64,000 nt of DNA, taken from contig JADJWP010000002.1 in NCBI GenBank assembly GCA_016716305.1, positions 866,501 to 930,500 on the forward strand, read 5' to 3'. Every line of letters begins with the position of its first letter. The stretch's first letter is position 1. The notes under the pieces were generated by a model that had not been told where the DNA came from, made no database searches, and saw nothing but the letters and a program-made list of their open reading frames with translations. The stretch is from Chloracidobacterium sp. (GTDB lineage Bacteria > Acidobacteriota > Blastocatellia > Pyrinomonadales > Pyrinomonadaceae). The translations under genes and the position numbers were made by a program. This document shows positions 26,539-36,785 of the stretch, piece after piece.

Positions 26539-26961
26539 CTAAACGATACCTCCCTCGAGGTCGGCCCGCGAGACGAATTTCGTCTTGACGGGGAGTTTCT
26601 GAGCGGCGAGACGCATTGCTTCGCGGGCGAGAGCCTCGTCGACGCCCTGGATCTCATAAAGTACGCGGCCGGGCTTCACGACGGCCACCCAATGATCGGG
26701 TGCGCCCTTACCGCTTCCCATACGTGTTTCGGCCGGCTTCTTCGTGATCGGCTTATCAGGGAACATCCGGATCCAGATCTTTCCTCCACGTTTGACGTGA
26801 CGCGTCATTGCGATACGGGCAGCTTCGATCTGACGATCCGTTATCCATCCTGCTTCAAGCGTCTTAAGGCCAAAGTCACCAAAATCGAGATTCTCGCCGC
26901 GGGTCGCTTTGCCACGCATACGGCCTTTCATCACCCGACGGTGCTTTACCTTTTTTGGCAT
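26539..26961 (-). CDS. rplP: 50S ribosomal protein L16
   Basis: Binds near the A site and the peptidyl-transferase centre. 140 residues from ATG 26961 (MPKKVKHRRVMKGRMRG). It contains KIWIRMFPDKPITKKPAETR and GSGKGAPDHWVAVVKPGR, all diagnostic. Between rpsC and rpmC as usual. Confidence 0.96.
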   Translation of the reverse strand: MPKKVKHRRVMKGRMRGKATRGENLDFGDFGLKTLEAGWITDRQIEAARIAMTRHVKRGGKIWIRMFPDKPITKKPAETRMGSGKGAPDHWVAVVKPGRVLYEIQGVDEALAREAMRLAAQKLPVKTKFVSRADLEGGIV

Positions 26962-27038
26962 CAACATAAAAGTTTAACCTCTAAAACAATTCCAAATTGC
27001 AGCCTCCGGGCATACACACACGTCCGGAGAAAAATAGA

Positions 27039-27782
27039 TCATCGGTTGCGGTCGTCGCGTCGTGGTCGGCGGTCACCGCGACCACGCATGCCCGAACGGT
27101 CAGCTTTCGGTTCGATCATCGGGTCCGACGTCGTGCCGCGTGCCATCGATGCATTCGCATCAAGAATCTCACCTCTATACATCCAGACCTTTACACCGAT
27201 GATGCCGAAGGTCGTTAGGGCTTCAGCAAAACCGTAATCAATGTCCGCACGCAACGTATGCAGCGGCAGACGACCCTCCAGCGACCATTCGGTCCTGGCG
27301 ATCTCGGCACCGTTCAGCCTTCCGGCGATCATGACCTTTACGCCCTGAGCTCCGAAGCGGATCGACTCTTCCATCGTCTTTTTCATGGCACGCCGAAAAG
27401 CGATACGCTTTTCGAGCTGCTGAGTGATCTTTTCGGCCTGCAGCTGGGCATTCAGCTCAGGGTGCTTGATCTCGTTGATCGAGATAAGCACCTCTCGGCC
27501 CGTCTGACGCGAAAGATCTTCTTTCAACTTTTCGATCTCGGCCCCTTTGCGACCGATGATAATGCCAGGGCGCGATGTGTAAATGATGATCTTCAGTCGA
27601 GCGGCCGCCCGTTCGATATCGATGTGCGAAACACCGCCGCCGGCGAACTTTTTCTTAAGATCGCGTTTAAGCTGAAGATCTTCGGCCAGAAACTTGGCGA
27701 AATCCTGTTTGGCATACCAATGCGAATGCCAATCTTTGTTGTAGCCGACCCTGAAGCCGTACGGATGTACTTTCTGTCCCAT
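27039..27782 (-). CDS. rpsC: 30S ribosomal protein S3
   Basis: Part of the mRNA entry channel helicase site. 247 residues: starts MGQKVHPYGFRVGYNKDWHS, has a KH type II domain (SRPGIIIGRKGAEIEKL near residue 75) and the C-terminal domain GRLNGAEIARTEW. The tail beyond residue 220 is Arg/Asp-rich (RGRGDRRPRRDDRNR). Confidence 0.96.
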   Translation of the reverse strand: MGQKVHPYGFRVGYNKDWHSHWYAKQDFAKFLAEDLQLKRDLKKKFAGGGVSHIDIERAAARLKIIIYTSRPGIIIGRKGAEIEKLKEDLSRQTGREVLISINEIKHPELNAQLQAEKITQQLEKRIAFRRAMKKTMEESIRFGAQGVKVMIAGRLNGAEIARTEWSLEGRLPLHTLRADIDYGFAEALTTFGIIGVKVWMYRGEILDANASMARGTTSDPMIEPKADRSGMRGRGDRRPRRDDRNR

Positions 27783-27793
27783 ATTATGTTTCC

Positions 27794-28471
27794 CTACTGC
27801 CTTTCGAGTTCCTCGTTCCTATCCAACTGCACCTGGTCGGCCGGCTTGGTTTCGTCGAGAGCCGCCGTTGTCTGGGTTTGGACGTTTTTCGCATCCGCAA
27901 CTTCGGCGTTTCCTGTGGCGTCAATGTTTGCAGCCACTTCGGACGAAGTGTCTAATGCCTCTTCTGCAATTGGGGTTTCAAGTTCGTCGACCTTTTCAGC
28001 CTTGGCCTTCTTTCCCGTCTTTGGTGCTTCCTTTTTCTCCGCCTTTGGCTTCTTCGGAGCTTCAGCGCGTTTCGCTTTTGCCGCCTCTGCCTTCAATTCC
28101 TTCTCGGTCTTCGGTTTATCGTCGCTGGTGACCTCGATCGTGATGTGACAGTAATGCCGCTGTTCGCGGTATGCCCTGCCCTGTGGAGCCGGACGCATAC
28201 GTCGACGATTCTTGGTCGGGCCCATGTCGACGAAGCAGGTCTTCACCCACAAATCGTCCGGGTCGATCGCGATATTCTGTTTTTCGGCAAGGTAAGTCGC
28301 ATTCGCGATCGCCGAATTCAAGCACTGAGCTATCGGCTGTGCTGCCCGCTTGTCCGTGAATTTCAGGATCGAAAGTGCCTGCGAAACATTGCGACCACGG
28401 ATCAGGTCAATTACCAACCGAGCCTTTCGCGGACTTCCTTTCAGGTATTTTGTCTTTGCTATCGCTTCCAT
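27794..28471 (-). CDS. rplV: 50S ribosomal protein L22 with long C-terminal extension
   Basis: Tunnel-lining protein whose beta-hairpin reaches the constriction. The usual protein is 110-120 residues; this is 225. The core fills residues 1-113 (KGSPRKARLVIDLIRGRNV; the hairpin region MGPTKNRRRMRPAPQGRA; HITIEV). The last 110 residues begin Lys/Ala/Glu-rich (PKKPKAEKKEAPKTGKKAKA) and end acidic and Thr/Ala-rich, without cysteine or aromatic residues after the core, so likely disordered and exposed at the tunnel-exit side. It lies between rpsS and rpsC. Confidence 0.93.
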   Translation of the reverse strand: MEAIAKTKYLKGSPRKARLVIDLIRGRNVSQALSILKFTDKRAAQPIAQCLNSAIANATYLAEKQNIAIDPDDLWVKTCFVDMGPTKNRRRMRPAPQGRAYREQRHYCHITIEVTSDDKPKTEKELKAEAAKAKRAEAPKKPKAEKKEAPKTGKKAKAEKVDELETPIAEEALDTSSEVAANIDATGNAEVADAKNVQTQTTAALDETKPADQVQLDRNEELERQ

Positions 28472-28525
28472 ATTCTTAATGGTTAGCCGTGAGCGGTAAA
28501 CCTTTGCATGCTGACCGCTAACTGC

Positions 28526-28816
28526 CTACTTCCTCTTCGCCATCTTCTCCGCTTTCGTACCAGGGTGACCCTTAAAGACGCGGGTCGGCGAAAATTCACC
28601 CAACTTGTGTCCGACCATGTTCTCGGTAACAAAAACGGGTATGTGGCGTTTCCCGTTATGAACGCCGAACGTCAAACCGACCATATCCGGAGTGATCGTC
28701 GAGCGTCGCGACCATGTCTTAATAGCAGGCGGCTTCTTTCCGCCATCCAGAATGCGCTGCAGCGTTTTCTGAACGCTGAGATCGATAAACGGTCCTTTCT
28801 TTAATGAACGTGGCAT
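28526..28816 (-). CDS. rpsS: 30S ribosomal protein S19
   Basis: Head protein that contacts the A-site finger. 96 residues; starts MPRSLKKGPFIDLSVQKTL and contains RRSTITPDMVGLTFGVHNGK and GHKLGEFSPTRVFKGHPG. Between rplB and rplV, standard length. Confidence 0.96.
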   Translation of the reverse strand: MPRSLKKGPFIDLSVQKTLQRILDGGKKPPAIKTWSRRSTITPDMVGLTFGVHNGKRHIPVFVTENMVGHKLGEFSPTRVFKGHPGTKAEKMAKRK

Positions 28817-28886
28817 ATTTCCAATTCAGACTTCAGACTGAGGAATGCAGAATGACCTAGTTCTATCATTCAACACGCGTCACTCG

Positions 28887-29717
28887 TCATTTTCTTCTCC
28901 TGTCCTTCACGATCATATTGGTCGTGCGCTTATTACGACGTGTTTTATATCCTCGTGTCGGCTGCCCCCAAGGTGTCACCGGATGTCGACCGCCTGACGT
29001 CTTGCCCTCGCCGCCTCCATGCGGGTGATCGACCGGGTTCATTGCAACACCGCGAACCTTTGGACGCTTTCCTTTCCATCGGTTACGGCCTGCCTTGCCG
29101 AGGGATAAGTTCTCATGCTCGGTATTGCCGACCTGTCCAACCGTCGCCATACAAACGACCGGAACTCGGCGGACCTCGCCCGAAGGCATCCTCAGCTGTG
29201 CGTAATCGCCTTCTTTTGCGACGATCTGTGCAAAGCCGCCCGCTGAGCGAACCATCTGGCCACCTTTGCCGGGTCGGAGTTCGATGTTATGAACTTCGGT
29301 GCCGAGCGGAATATTTTTGATCGGTAATGCGTTTCCCGGCAAAATATCAGCCTCTTCACCGCTGAGTATCATCGTGTCGACCTTTAATCCGACCGGTGCG
29401 ATGATGTATCGCTTTTCACCGTCAAGATAAGAGATCAAAGCGATGTGCGCCGAGCGGTTCGGGTCGTATTCGATCTGGGCAACACGTCCCGGGATACCGG
29501 CCTTGTCGCGTTTGAAATCGATGATGCGGTAATGTCGTTTATGACCTCCCCCGCGGCGACGGATGGTAATTCGCCCGTCACTGTTACGGCCGGAAATTCT
29601 CTTCTTCGGTTCGAGCAACGATTTCTCGGGTGTTGCTCCCGGCGTCAGCTCGTCGCGCGTCAGATATGTCTGATACCGTCGTGCCGGCGATGTCGGTTTT
29701 AATCTCTTGATTCCCAT
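28887..29717 (-). CDS. rplB: 50S ribosomal protein L2
   Basis: Core 23S rRNA binder next to the peptidyl-transferase centre. 276 residues: KRLKPTSPARRYQTYL at the start, GRNSDGRITIRRRGGGHKR, and the catalytic-site-proximal GVAMNPVDHPHGGGEGKTS with the conserved histidine near residue 230. Normal length. Confidence 0.97.
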   Translation of the reverse strand: MGIKRLKPTSPARRYQTYLTRDELTPGATPEKSLLEPKKRISGRNSDGRITIRRRGGGHKRHYRIIDFKRDKAGIPGRVAQIEYDPNRSAHIALISYLDGEKRYIIAPVGLKVDTMILSGEEADILPGNALPIKNIPLGTEVHNIELRPGKGGQMVRSAGGFAQIVAKEGDYAQLRMPSGEVRRVPVVCMATVGQVGNTEHENLSLGKAGRNRWKGKRPKVRGVAMNPVDHPHGGGEGKTSGGRHPVTPWGQPTRGYKTRRNKRTTNMIVKDRRRK

Positions 29718-29803
29718 AATTAATTCAATGAATCACGGAAAATGGACAATGGATAATCGATGTTTCTTAATTTTCCATTTTCACTTATCAATTCTCCATT
29801 GAT
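29718..29803 (-). repeat. Word-iterated A/T-rich spacer between rplW and rplB
   Basis: GGAAAATGGACAATGGATAAT-type words (AATGGA, three copies with variations) on one side face TTTTCCATTTT and TTCTCCATTGA on the other. GAAAATGGA has a perfect complement. The spacer closely resembles the AATGGATAATGG-type intergenic sequences found scattered in unrelated bacteria. Confidence 0.5.
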
Positions 29804-30133
29804 TTAGATCGCTTCTGCGTAATCGACCATCGGCTCACCCTTTTTCAGAGTGACGTATGCCTTTTTCCAATTCGGACGACGCCCTTCCTGCCGGCCCCTG
29901 CGTTTCATCTTTCCTTCGTAGTTGACAGTTCTGACCGCCGCTACCTTGACGTTAAAGATCTCTTCAATCGCCTGCTTGATGTCCTTCTTCCCGGCCTTAC
30001 GATCGACACGGAACGTCAATACCTGACCCTGATTTCGTCCACTGTTCTCGTCCGTCGAATCCTCTTTAAGGATGACGCTTTTTTCGGTCACGACAGGCGA
30101 CTTCAAAATATCCCAAACGGTTACGTTACTCAT
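29804..30133 (-). CDS. rplW: 50S ribosomal protein L23
   Basis: Tunnel-exit protein that docks trigger factor and SRP. 109 residues: VWDILKSPVVTEKSVIL, a hairpin loop with LTFRVDRKAGKKDIKQAIEEIF and VKVAAVRTVNYEGK. The 5' end overlaps the end of rplD by 8 bp. A short insert (DSTDENSGRNQG near residue 27) is longer than in E. coli. Confidence 0.95.
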   Translation of the reverse strand: MSNVTVWDILKSPVVTEKSVILKEDSTDENSGRNQGQVLTFRVDRKAGKKDIKQAIEEIFNVKVAAVRTVNYEGKMKRRGRQEGRRPNWKKAYVTLKKGEPMVDYAEAI

Positions 30134-30926
30134 TGTCAGCCGCCTCCTGTTTCGTTTCGGTCATTTCGTCTTCTGCTGCGTCGACAACCGGCACCGACTT
30201 CTTTTCGGCTTTCGGCTTAGCAGATCTTTTCGCTTTCGGTTTTTCTTCGACCACGTCCTCTAGTAATTCCTGGCCGCTCTCACGCGCGGGATCGAGCAAC
30301 GCGTTGAGCTCTTCGACCGCAGACTTCGAGATCAAAAGCTTTTCGTGGAAAATGATGTCGTAAATGTTCAAACCAAAGCTGTTGGTGACCTTTGTTTTCG
30401 GAACGTTACGCGACGAAAGCACCAAATTCTCGTTATCGAGCGAATCAATGATAAGCGTTTTCGGCTGTTTCTTGGCGTCGACAAGACCGAGGGATCCGAT
30501 CGCACCGAGAAATTCTTTGGTCCGCGGTGAACCGAAACCAAACTCGTCGATGATTATCACATTGCCTTCACGAAGTCTCTCAGAAAGTGCCGAACGCAGA
30601 GCTCCGCGACGCATTTTCTTCGGCATCTTGTATGACCAGTCCCGCGGCTGCGGACCGTGGACATTACCGCCGCCCTTCCAGAGGGGCGAGCGAAGCGAGG
30701 CAATACGAGCACGGCCCGTTCCTTTCTGCTTCCAGAGTTTACGGCCCGAGCCCGAAACGTTGCCGCGGGTCTTCGTCGCCGAGGTTCCCTGTCGGCCGTT
30801 GGCCTGATAGTTCCTTACAGCGGCATGGATCAATGACTCGTTAAGCTCGACACCGAAAACAGCGTCTGAGAGATTCACTTCACCAACCTCTTTATTCTTC
30901 AAATTGCGAACCTTCACGGTAGGCAT
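30126..30926 (-). CDS. rplD: 50S ribosomal protein L4 with charged C-terminal tail
   Basis: Tunnel protein, and in other bacteria the autoregulator of the S10 operon. 266 residues from ATG 30926 (MPTVKVRNLKNKEV), preceded by GAGGAAAAG. The extended loop GRQGTSATKTRGNVSGSGRK and SPLWKGGGNVHGPQPRDW are typical. The core ends near residue 222; about 45 residues follow, first Lys-rich (KPKAKRSAKPKAEKK), then acidic. It overlaps rplW by 8 bp. Confidence 0.95.
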   Translation of the reverse strand: MPTVKVRNLKNKEVGEVNLSDAVFGVELNESLIHAAVRNYQANGRQGTSATKTRGNVSGSGRKLWKQKGTGRARIASLRSPLWKGGGNVHGPQPRDWSYKMPKKMRRGALRSALSERLREGNVIIIDEFGFGSPRTKEFLGAIGSLGLVDAKKQPKTLIIDSLDNENLVLSSRNVPKTKVTNSFGLNIYDIIFHEKLLISKSAVEELNALLDPARESGQELLEDVVEEKPKAKRSAKPKAEKKSVPVVDAAEDEMTETKQEAADNE

Positions 30927-31003
30927 AATCTTTTCCTCAAGTGAATTGCGAGAACCCGACAATGACAAAACTCTTTTGTCCGCCAGATGCCTCTCGCAGT
31001 TTC

Positions 31004-31642
31004 CTAACTTTTCTTTACAACAACCAAACTTCCGTTCGCTCCCGGTACCGCACCACGGATCATAAGCAAATTGTTTTCGGCATCTACCTTTGCAACTGTC
31101 AGGCCTTTGACCGTCACACGCTCATCGCCCATGTGTCCAGAAGAACGTGTACCCTTGATCACGCGTGAAGGGTACGCAGATTGCCCGATCGAACCCGGAC
31201 GGCGAACGTTCATCGAACCATGCGACTCCGGGCCGCGGTTGAAATTATGCCGTTTGATCGTACCCGCAAAGCCCCTTCCTTTCGATTTGCCGACTACCTC
31301 GATCTTGTCGCCGTCTGCGAAAACGTCGACCTTAACCTGGTCGCCGACTGCCGCTTCAGGTTCGTCGTTGAGCCTGATCTCTTTGAGCACGCGGGTCGGC
31401 GGCACTCCGCCGCCGGTCTTTTCGAAATGCCCGCGCAATGGCTTTGTGACGTTTTTGAGCCTGATCGGCTGGTCCTCAACAAGGCCAAGCTGGACGGCGT
31501 TGTAACCGTCGCTGCCGCTAGCGCTTTTTGTCTGCACAACAACACAAGGGCCAGCCTTGATGACGGTGACCGGCGTAACCGTTCCGTCCTCAGCAAACAG
31601 CTGCGTCATCCCGACTTTTCTACCAATGATTCCACTTATCAT
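31004..31642 (-). CDS. rplC: 50S ribosomal protein L3
   Basis: Assembly initiator near the sarcin-ricin loop. 212 residues from ATG 31642 (MISGIIGRKVGMTQLF), with GGAAA upstream; an in-frame ATG nine codons earlier is rejected. It contains GKSKGRGFAGTIKRHNFNRG and GSIGQSAYPSRVIKGTRSSG, the loop that approaches the catalytic centre. Confidence 0.96.
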   Translation of the reverse strand: MISGIIGRKVGMTQLFAEDGTVTPVTVIKAGPCVVVQTKSASGSDGYNAVQLGLVEDQPIRLKNVTKPLRGHFEKTGGGVPPTRVLKEIRLNDEPEAAVGDQVKVDVFADGDKIEVVGKSKGRGFAGTIKRHNFNRGPESHGSMNVRRPGSIGQSAYPSRVIKGTRSSGHMGDERVTVKGLTVAKVDAENNLLMIRGAVPGANGSLVVVKKS

Positions 31643-31737
31643 AAAAGTTTCCAAAGCTGCCGCGTTCATTAAGCTTACAGAGCCTGTGGAGATCGCTTTG
31701 AACTCTGTACGGCTGCCAACTCAGCCAACTCAACTAA

Positions 31738-32058
31738 TTAGTTCTTGCCAAACGCCTTGATCTCCACATCGACACCGGCCGGAAGATCCAATTTCATCAA
31801 AGCATCCACTGTTTCTGCGGTTGGGTCGAGAATATCCATCAAACGCTTATGTGTTCTGATCTCGAACTGTTCACGCGACTTTTTATCGACATGCGGCGAT
31901 CGAAGAACGGTCCACTTGTTCTTGACTGTCGGAAGCGGTATCGGCCCTGCGATCCTCGCTCCAGTTCGTTTCGCGGTGTCTACGATCTCTTGTGTTGATT
32001 GATCCAACACGCGATGATCGTACGCTTTCAGCTTGATGCGAATTTTTTCGTTTAGCAT
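31738..32058 (-). CDS. rpsJ: 30S ribosomal protein S10
   Basis: Head protein, also known elsewhere as NusE in antitermination. 106 residues: KIRIKLKAYDHRVLDQSTQE, GPIPLPTVKNKWTVLRSPHV and FEIRTHKRLMDILDPT. First gene of the S10 set, about 70 bp after tuf. Confidence 0.96.
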   Translation of the reverse strand: MLNEKIRIKLKAYDHRVLDQSTQEIVDTAKRTGARIAGPIPLPTVKNKWTVLRSPHVDKKSREQFEIRTHKRLMDILDPTAETVDALMKLDLPAGVDVEIKAFGKN

Positions 32059-32128
32059 AGTTCTCGGTAACCGGAAGCGCGGAGCCAGGGTCTTTTTGTC
32101 AAGCCCCTTGCATCCGGCTTGTAAATTC

Positions 32129-33317
<1,189 letters not shown>

Positions 33318-33368
33318 ATCTTCTCCTGAACTATTTTGATCTTAGATCCAAAATCTCAAACAAATACC

Positions 33369-35465
33369 TTAGCTGCTGGCCCCTTTGACCTTTGCGATTA
33401 TTTCCTCAGCCACGTTTCGCGGTGCTTCGGCATAACGCTCGAAATGCATACTCGACGTCGCGCGTCCCTGCGTCGACGAACGAAGATCGGTCGTATAACC
33501 GAACATCTCCGAAAGCGGCACAAATGCCGTCACGACCGAGACATTGCCTGGACGCGGTTCCATTTTGTCGATCTGTCCGCGGCGCCGGTTGAGGTCGCCG
33601 TTGACTGCACCCATATATTCTTCCGGCGTCACAACCTCGACCTTCATGATCGGCTCGAGCAGGATCGGCTTTGCCTTCTTGACCGCGTCCTGAAATGCGA
33701 GACTTCCCGCAATATGGAATGAACGCTCGTCCGAATCGACCTCGTGGTATGAACCAAAGACAAGGCTCGCCTTGATGTCTACCAGTTCATACCCGGCGAG
33801 AAATCCGCGACGCATCGCATCCCTGATGCCTTCAGAGACCGGTTTGATGAACTGACGCGGGATGGCTCCGCCCGTGATCTTGTCCTCGAACACGAAGCCT
33901 TCGCCGGGAGCCGGCTCGATCTCGAGTTCGACGTGGCCAAACTGACCGCGGCCGCCCGACTGCTTCTTGAATATCTCTTTGCCAGGTGCAGGCATCGTGA
34001 TCGTTTCACGATATGCAACCTGGGGTTTACCGACATTGGCCTCGACGCTGAACTCGCGTCTCATGCGGTCAACGATGATCTCAAGGTGAAGTTCGCCCAT
34101 TCCGGCAATGATGGTCTGGCCGGTCTCGTGGTCGGTCGAAACCTGGAACGAAGGGTCTTCCTGAGCAAGCCGGTTCAGAGCAATGCCCATCTTGTCCTGG
34201 TCGGCACGCGTCTTCGGCTCTACTGCAACGCGAACGACCGGATCCGGAAATTCCATCGATTCCAAAATGATCGGTTTCGATTCATCCGAAACGGTGTCGC
34301 CGGTCGTGACGTTCTTCATTCCGCCGATCGCGACGATCTCGCCGGCGCTTGCGGTCTCGACGTCTTCACGCTTATTTGCGTGCATCAACATCAATCGGCC
34401 GACACGTTCTTTAGTGCCCTTGATCGTGTTAGTGACATACGAACCTGATTTGACCGTTCCTGAATAGATCCTGACGAAGGCAAGCTGTCCGAGGTGCTTA
34501 TCGGCCATTAATTTGAAGACGAGGCCGGCAAAAGGAGCCTTAGCGTCAGCCTCACGGGTCTCGATCGCATCCGAACGAGGAACAGTTCCTTCGACCGCCG
34601 GGATATCAAGCGGGCTGGGAAGGTAATCGACAACCGCATCGAGCAGCGTCTGTACGCCCTTATTCTTGAACGCCGACCCGGTAACGACCGGCACTATCTT
34701 CAGTTCGATCGTTCCCTTCCGAAGTGCTTTGCGGATCTCGTCCTCCGAGATCTCTTCGCCTTCGAGATATTTGACCATCAGGTCGTCGTCGATCGCCGAA
34801 ACCGCTTCGACCAGCTTTTCGCGGGCCTCTTTCGCAGCATCCACGAGGTCGGCCGGAATTTCCAGCGTTTCGTACTGTGCTCCCTTGGTCTCGTCCTTCC
34901 AGATAAGGGCTTTCATCGAGATCAGATCGACAACGCCTTTGAGGTGTTCTTCGAGGCCGATCGGGATCTGCAGTGCGACCGCATTTGCCCCGAGCCGCTT
35001 TAGGATCGAATCGAACGAGCGTTCAAAGGAAGCCCCGGCACGATCCAGTTTATTGATGAAGCAGATACGCGGAACGCCGTACTTGTCGGCCTGACGCCAA
35101 ACTGTTTCCGACTGCGGTTCGACACCAGCGACGCCGTCGAAAACACAAACGGCACCGTCAAGAACACGCAGCGAACGCTCGACCTCCATCGTGAAATCGA
35201 CGTGTCCGGGAGTGTCTATGATATTGATGCGGTGTTCTACGTTATTTCGCTTCCAGAAACAGGTCGTCGCAGCCGAGGTAATGGTGATGCCGCGCTCTTG
35301 CTCCTGTTCCATCCAGTCCATCGTCGCAGTTCCCTCGTGAACCTCGCCGATCTTATGCGAAACACCGGTATAGAAGAGCACGCGCTCGGTCGTCGTGGTC
35401 TTACCCGCGTCGATGTGCGCCATGATCCCGATGTTTCTAAATTTGTCTAAACTTATGTTAGCCAT
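33369..35465 (-). CDS. fusA: Elongation factor G
   Basis: Translocation GTPase. 698 residues, the standard five-domain length. G1 motif AHIDAGKTTTTER at residues 16-28, G2 RGITITSAATT, DTPGHVDFT, and NKLDRAG. Domains III-V follow, with GQTIIAGMGELHLEI and the domain IV loop FGSYHEVDSDERSFHIAGS. No signs of an EF-G2 paralogue, and it lies between rpsG and tuf in the str operon. Confidence 0.97.
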   Translation of the reverse strand: MANISLDKFRNIGIMAHIDAGKTTTTERVLFYTGVSHKIGEVHEGTATMDWMEQEQERGITITSAATTCFWKRNNVEHRINIIDTPGHVDFTMEVERSLRVLDGAVCVFDGVAGVEPQSETVWRQADKYGVPRICFINKLDRAGASFERSFDSILKRLGANAVALQIPIGLEEHLKGVVDLISMKALIWKDETKGAQYETLEIPADLVDAAKEAREKLVEAVSAIDDDLMVKYLEGEEISEDEIRKALRKGTIELKIVPVVTGSAFKNKGVQTLLDAVVDYLPSPLDIPAVEGTVPRSDAIETREADAKAPFAGLVFKLMADKHLGQLAFVRIYSGTVKSGSYVTNTIKGTKERVGRLMLMHANKREDVETASAGEIVAIGGMKNVTTGDTVSDESKPIILESMEFPDPVVRVAVEPKTRADQDKMGIALNRLAQEDPSFQVSTDHETGQTIIAGMGELHLEIIVDRMRREFSVEANVGKPQVAYRETITMPAPGKEIFKKQSGGRGQFGHVELEIEPAPGEGFVFEDKITGGAIPRQFIKPVSEGIRDAMRRGFLAGYELVDIKASLVFGSYHEVDSDERSFHIAGSLAFQDAVKKAKPILLEPIMKVEVVTPEEYMGAVNGDLNRRRGQIDKMEPRPGNVSVVTAFVPLSEMFGYTTDLRSSTQGRATSSMHFERYAEAPRNVAEEIIAKVKGASS

Positions 35466-35521
35466 AGCTTTAGTGACGAGTGAACAGTAACAAGAAAACG
35501 CAGGTCACTCGTCCCTATTCC
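35466..35521 (-). repeat. Word-iterated inverted spacer between rpsG and fusA
   Basis: GTGACGAGTGA near 35472 is answered by TCACTCGTCCC near 35503; GACGAGTGA has a perfect complement. The loop lies between the two arms. This repeats the architecture of spacers further along the array. Confidence 0.5.
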
Positions 35522-35992
35522 CTAGAATCTGTAATGTGCGAACGCCTTGTTCGCCTCTGCCATACGGTGAACGTCGTCTTTCTTTTTCACCGCTCCTCCG
35601 CGTCCGCTCGTCGAATCGAGAAGTTCGCCTACCAGGCGGTCGCGCATCGTTTTCTCGCTGCGGTTGCGGGCGTTTCCGACGATCCAGCGTATCGCGAGCG
35701 TGTTTCGGCGGTCGCGGCTGACCTCGAGCGGCACCTGATAGGTCGCACCGCCGATACGGCGTGATTTGACCTCGAGCGTCGGAGCGACGGAATCAACGGC
35801 CTTCTTAAAGACCTTAAGCGGCTCTTCGCCCGTTTTTTCTGCGATCTTTTCCATAGCGCTGTAAAAGATCTCTTCGGCAACCGATTTCTTGCCTTCCCAC
35901 ATCATTCCGTTGATGAACTTGGTCACCAACTGGCTGTTGTAGATCGGGTCGGGCAGTATCTCTCGTCGTTCTGCTGTTCTACGTCTTGCCAT
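35522..35992 (-). CDS. rpsG: 30S ribosomal protein S7
   Basis: Initiates assembly of the 30S head, and represses the str operon in other bacteria. 156 residues: MARRRTAERREILPDPIYNS, LVTKFINGMMWEGKKS and RRIGGATYQVPLEV. It starts 7 bp after rpsL. Confidence 0.96.
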   Translation of the reverse strand: MARRRTAERREILPDPIYNSQLVTKFINGMMWEGKKSVAEEIFYSAMEKIAEKTGEEPLKVFKKAVDSVAPTLEVKSRRIGGATYQVPLEVSRDRRNTLAIRWIVGNARNRSEKTMRDRLVGELLDSTSGRGGAVKKKDDVHRMAEANKAFAHYRF

Positions 35993-35999
35993 ACTTTAC

Positions 36000-36380
36000 C
36001 TATTTCGCTCCTTTCGGACGCTTTGCACCGTATTTCGAACGTGACTGGTTGCGGTTAGCGACGCCTGAAGCATCGAGCGTTCCGCGGATGATGTGGTAAC
36101 GCACACCCGGAAGATCCTTCACACGTCCGCCGCGAATGAGCACGATCGAGTGCTCCTGCAGGTTGTGGCCGATGCCGGGAATATAGGTCGTGACCTCGAT
36201 CTGGTTTGTCAGGCGGACACGGGCGACCTTTCGTAGTGCCGAGTTCGGCTTTTTCGGAGTCGACGTGTAAACGCGGGTGCAAACACCGCGTTTCTGCGGA
36301 TTTGACTGCAGAGCCGGGCTCGCCGTCTTGTACTTAACTCTCTGTCGCCCTTTGCGAACTAATTGATTGATAGTTGGCAT
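36000..36380 (-). CDS. rpsL: 30S ribosomal protein S12
   Basis: Decoding-centre protein; the site of streptomycin resistance. 126 residues: MPTINQLVRKGRQRVKYKT, KKPNSALRKVARVRLTN with the wild-type Lys of the streptomycin region, and PGVRYHIIRGTLDASGV. First gene of the long minus-strand array, with AGGAAG upstream of ATG 36380. Confidence 0.97.
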   Translation of the reverse strand: MPTINQLVRKGRQRVKYKTASPALQSNPQKRGVCTRVYTSTPKKPNSALRKVARVRLTNQIEVTTYIPGIGHNLQEHSIVLIRGGRVKDLPGVRYHIIRGTLDASGVANRNQSRSKYGAKRPKGAK

Positions 36381-36756
36381 CTTTTCTTCCTGCGTTTGCC
36401 GGGTTGCGTGCCGGCTGTTCTCAAGATATTTCTTGAAGGCTCTTTGCTGATCGCTATCAGCTCTCGCCCCTATTTAAAAGACAAAATCCGTCCTTTACCT
36501 GACTCTTGCCGAAAACGCATTCCGGCAGTTAGCTCAAGCAGCTTCAAGCTGATTGATTTAGAAACCTTTTGATCTACTTACGCAGAAAGCCCGAACTTTG
36601 CTGTAGCGTGGCAAATAATAGATGTGACTCGATCAAGCCGTGGACGTTGGACGCCCGCTTTACGCTACAATTCCTGCTCTAAGCTTTCAAACCCCTGCAC
36701 GCCTGCTTGTCGCCAAACAGCACTGCAGCCCAGACCGTCAAAGTCCGAAACTCTAG
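36381..36756 (-). promoter_or_regulatory. Long 5' leader of the str/S10 array
   Basis: About 370 nt between the promoter at 36757-36785 and rpsL, without a coding gene I can support. A small hairpin CAGCT-TGA-AGCTG lies near 36540. The length suggests room for a regulatory leader, for example ribosomal protein or antitermination control, but I recognise no known element. Confidence 0.4.
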
Positions 36757-36785
36757 ATATTATGATTTTGGGGAATTGGTGTCAA
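36757..36785 (-). promoter_or_regulatory. Sigma-70 promoter of the str operon
   Basis: On the minus strand a perfect TTGACA (36785-36780) and TAATAT (36762-36757) are separated by exactly 17 bp. Predicted start is near 36750. It is the best consensus promoter I found in the window and points at rpsL. Confidence 0.7.
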
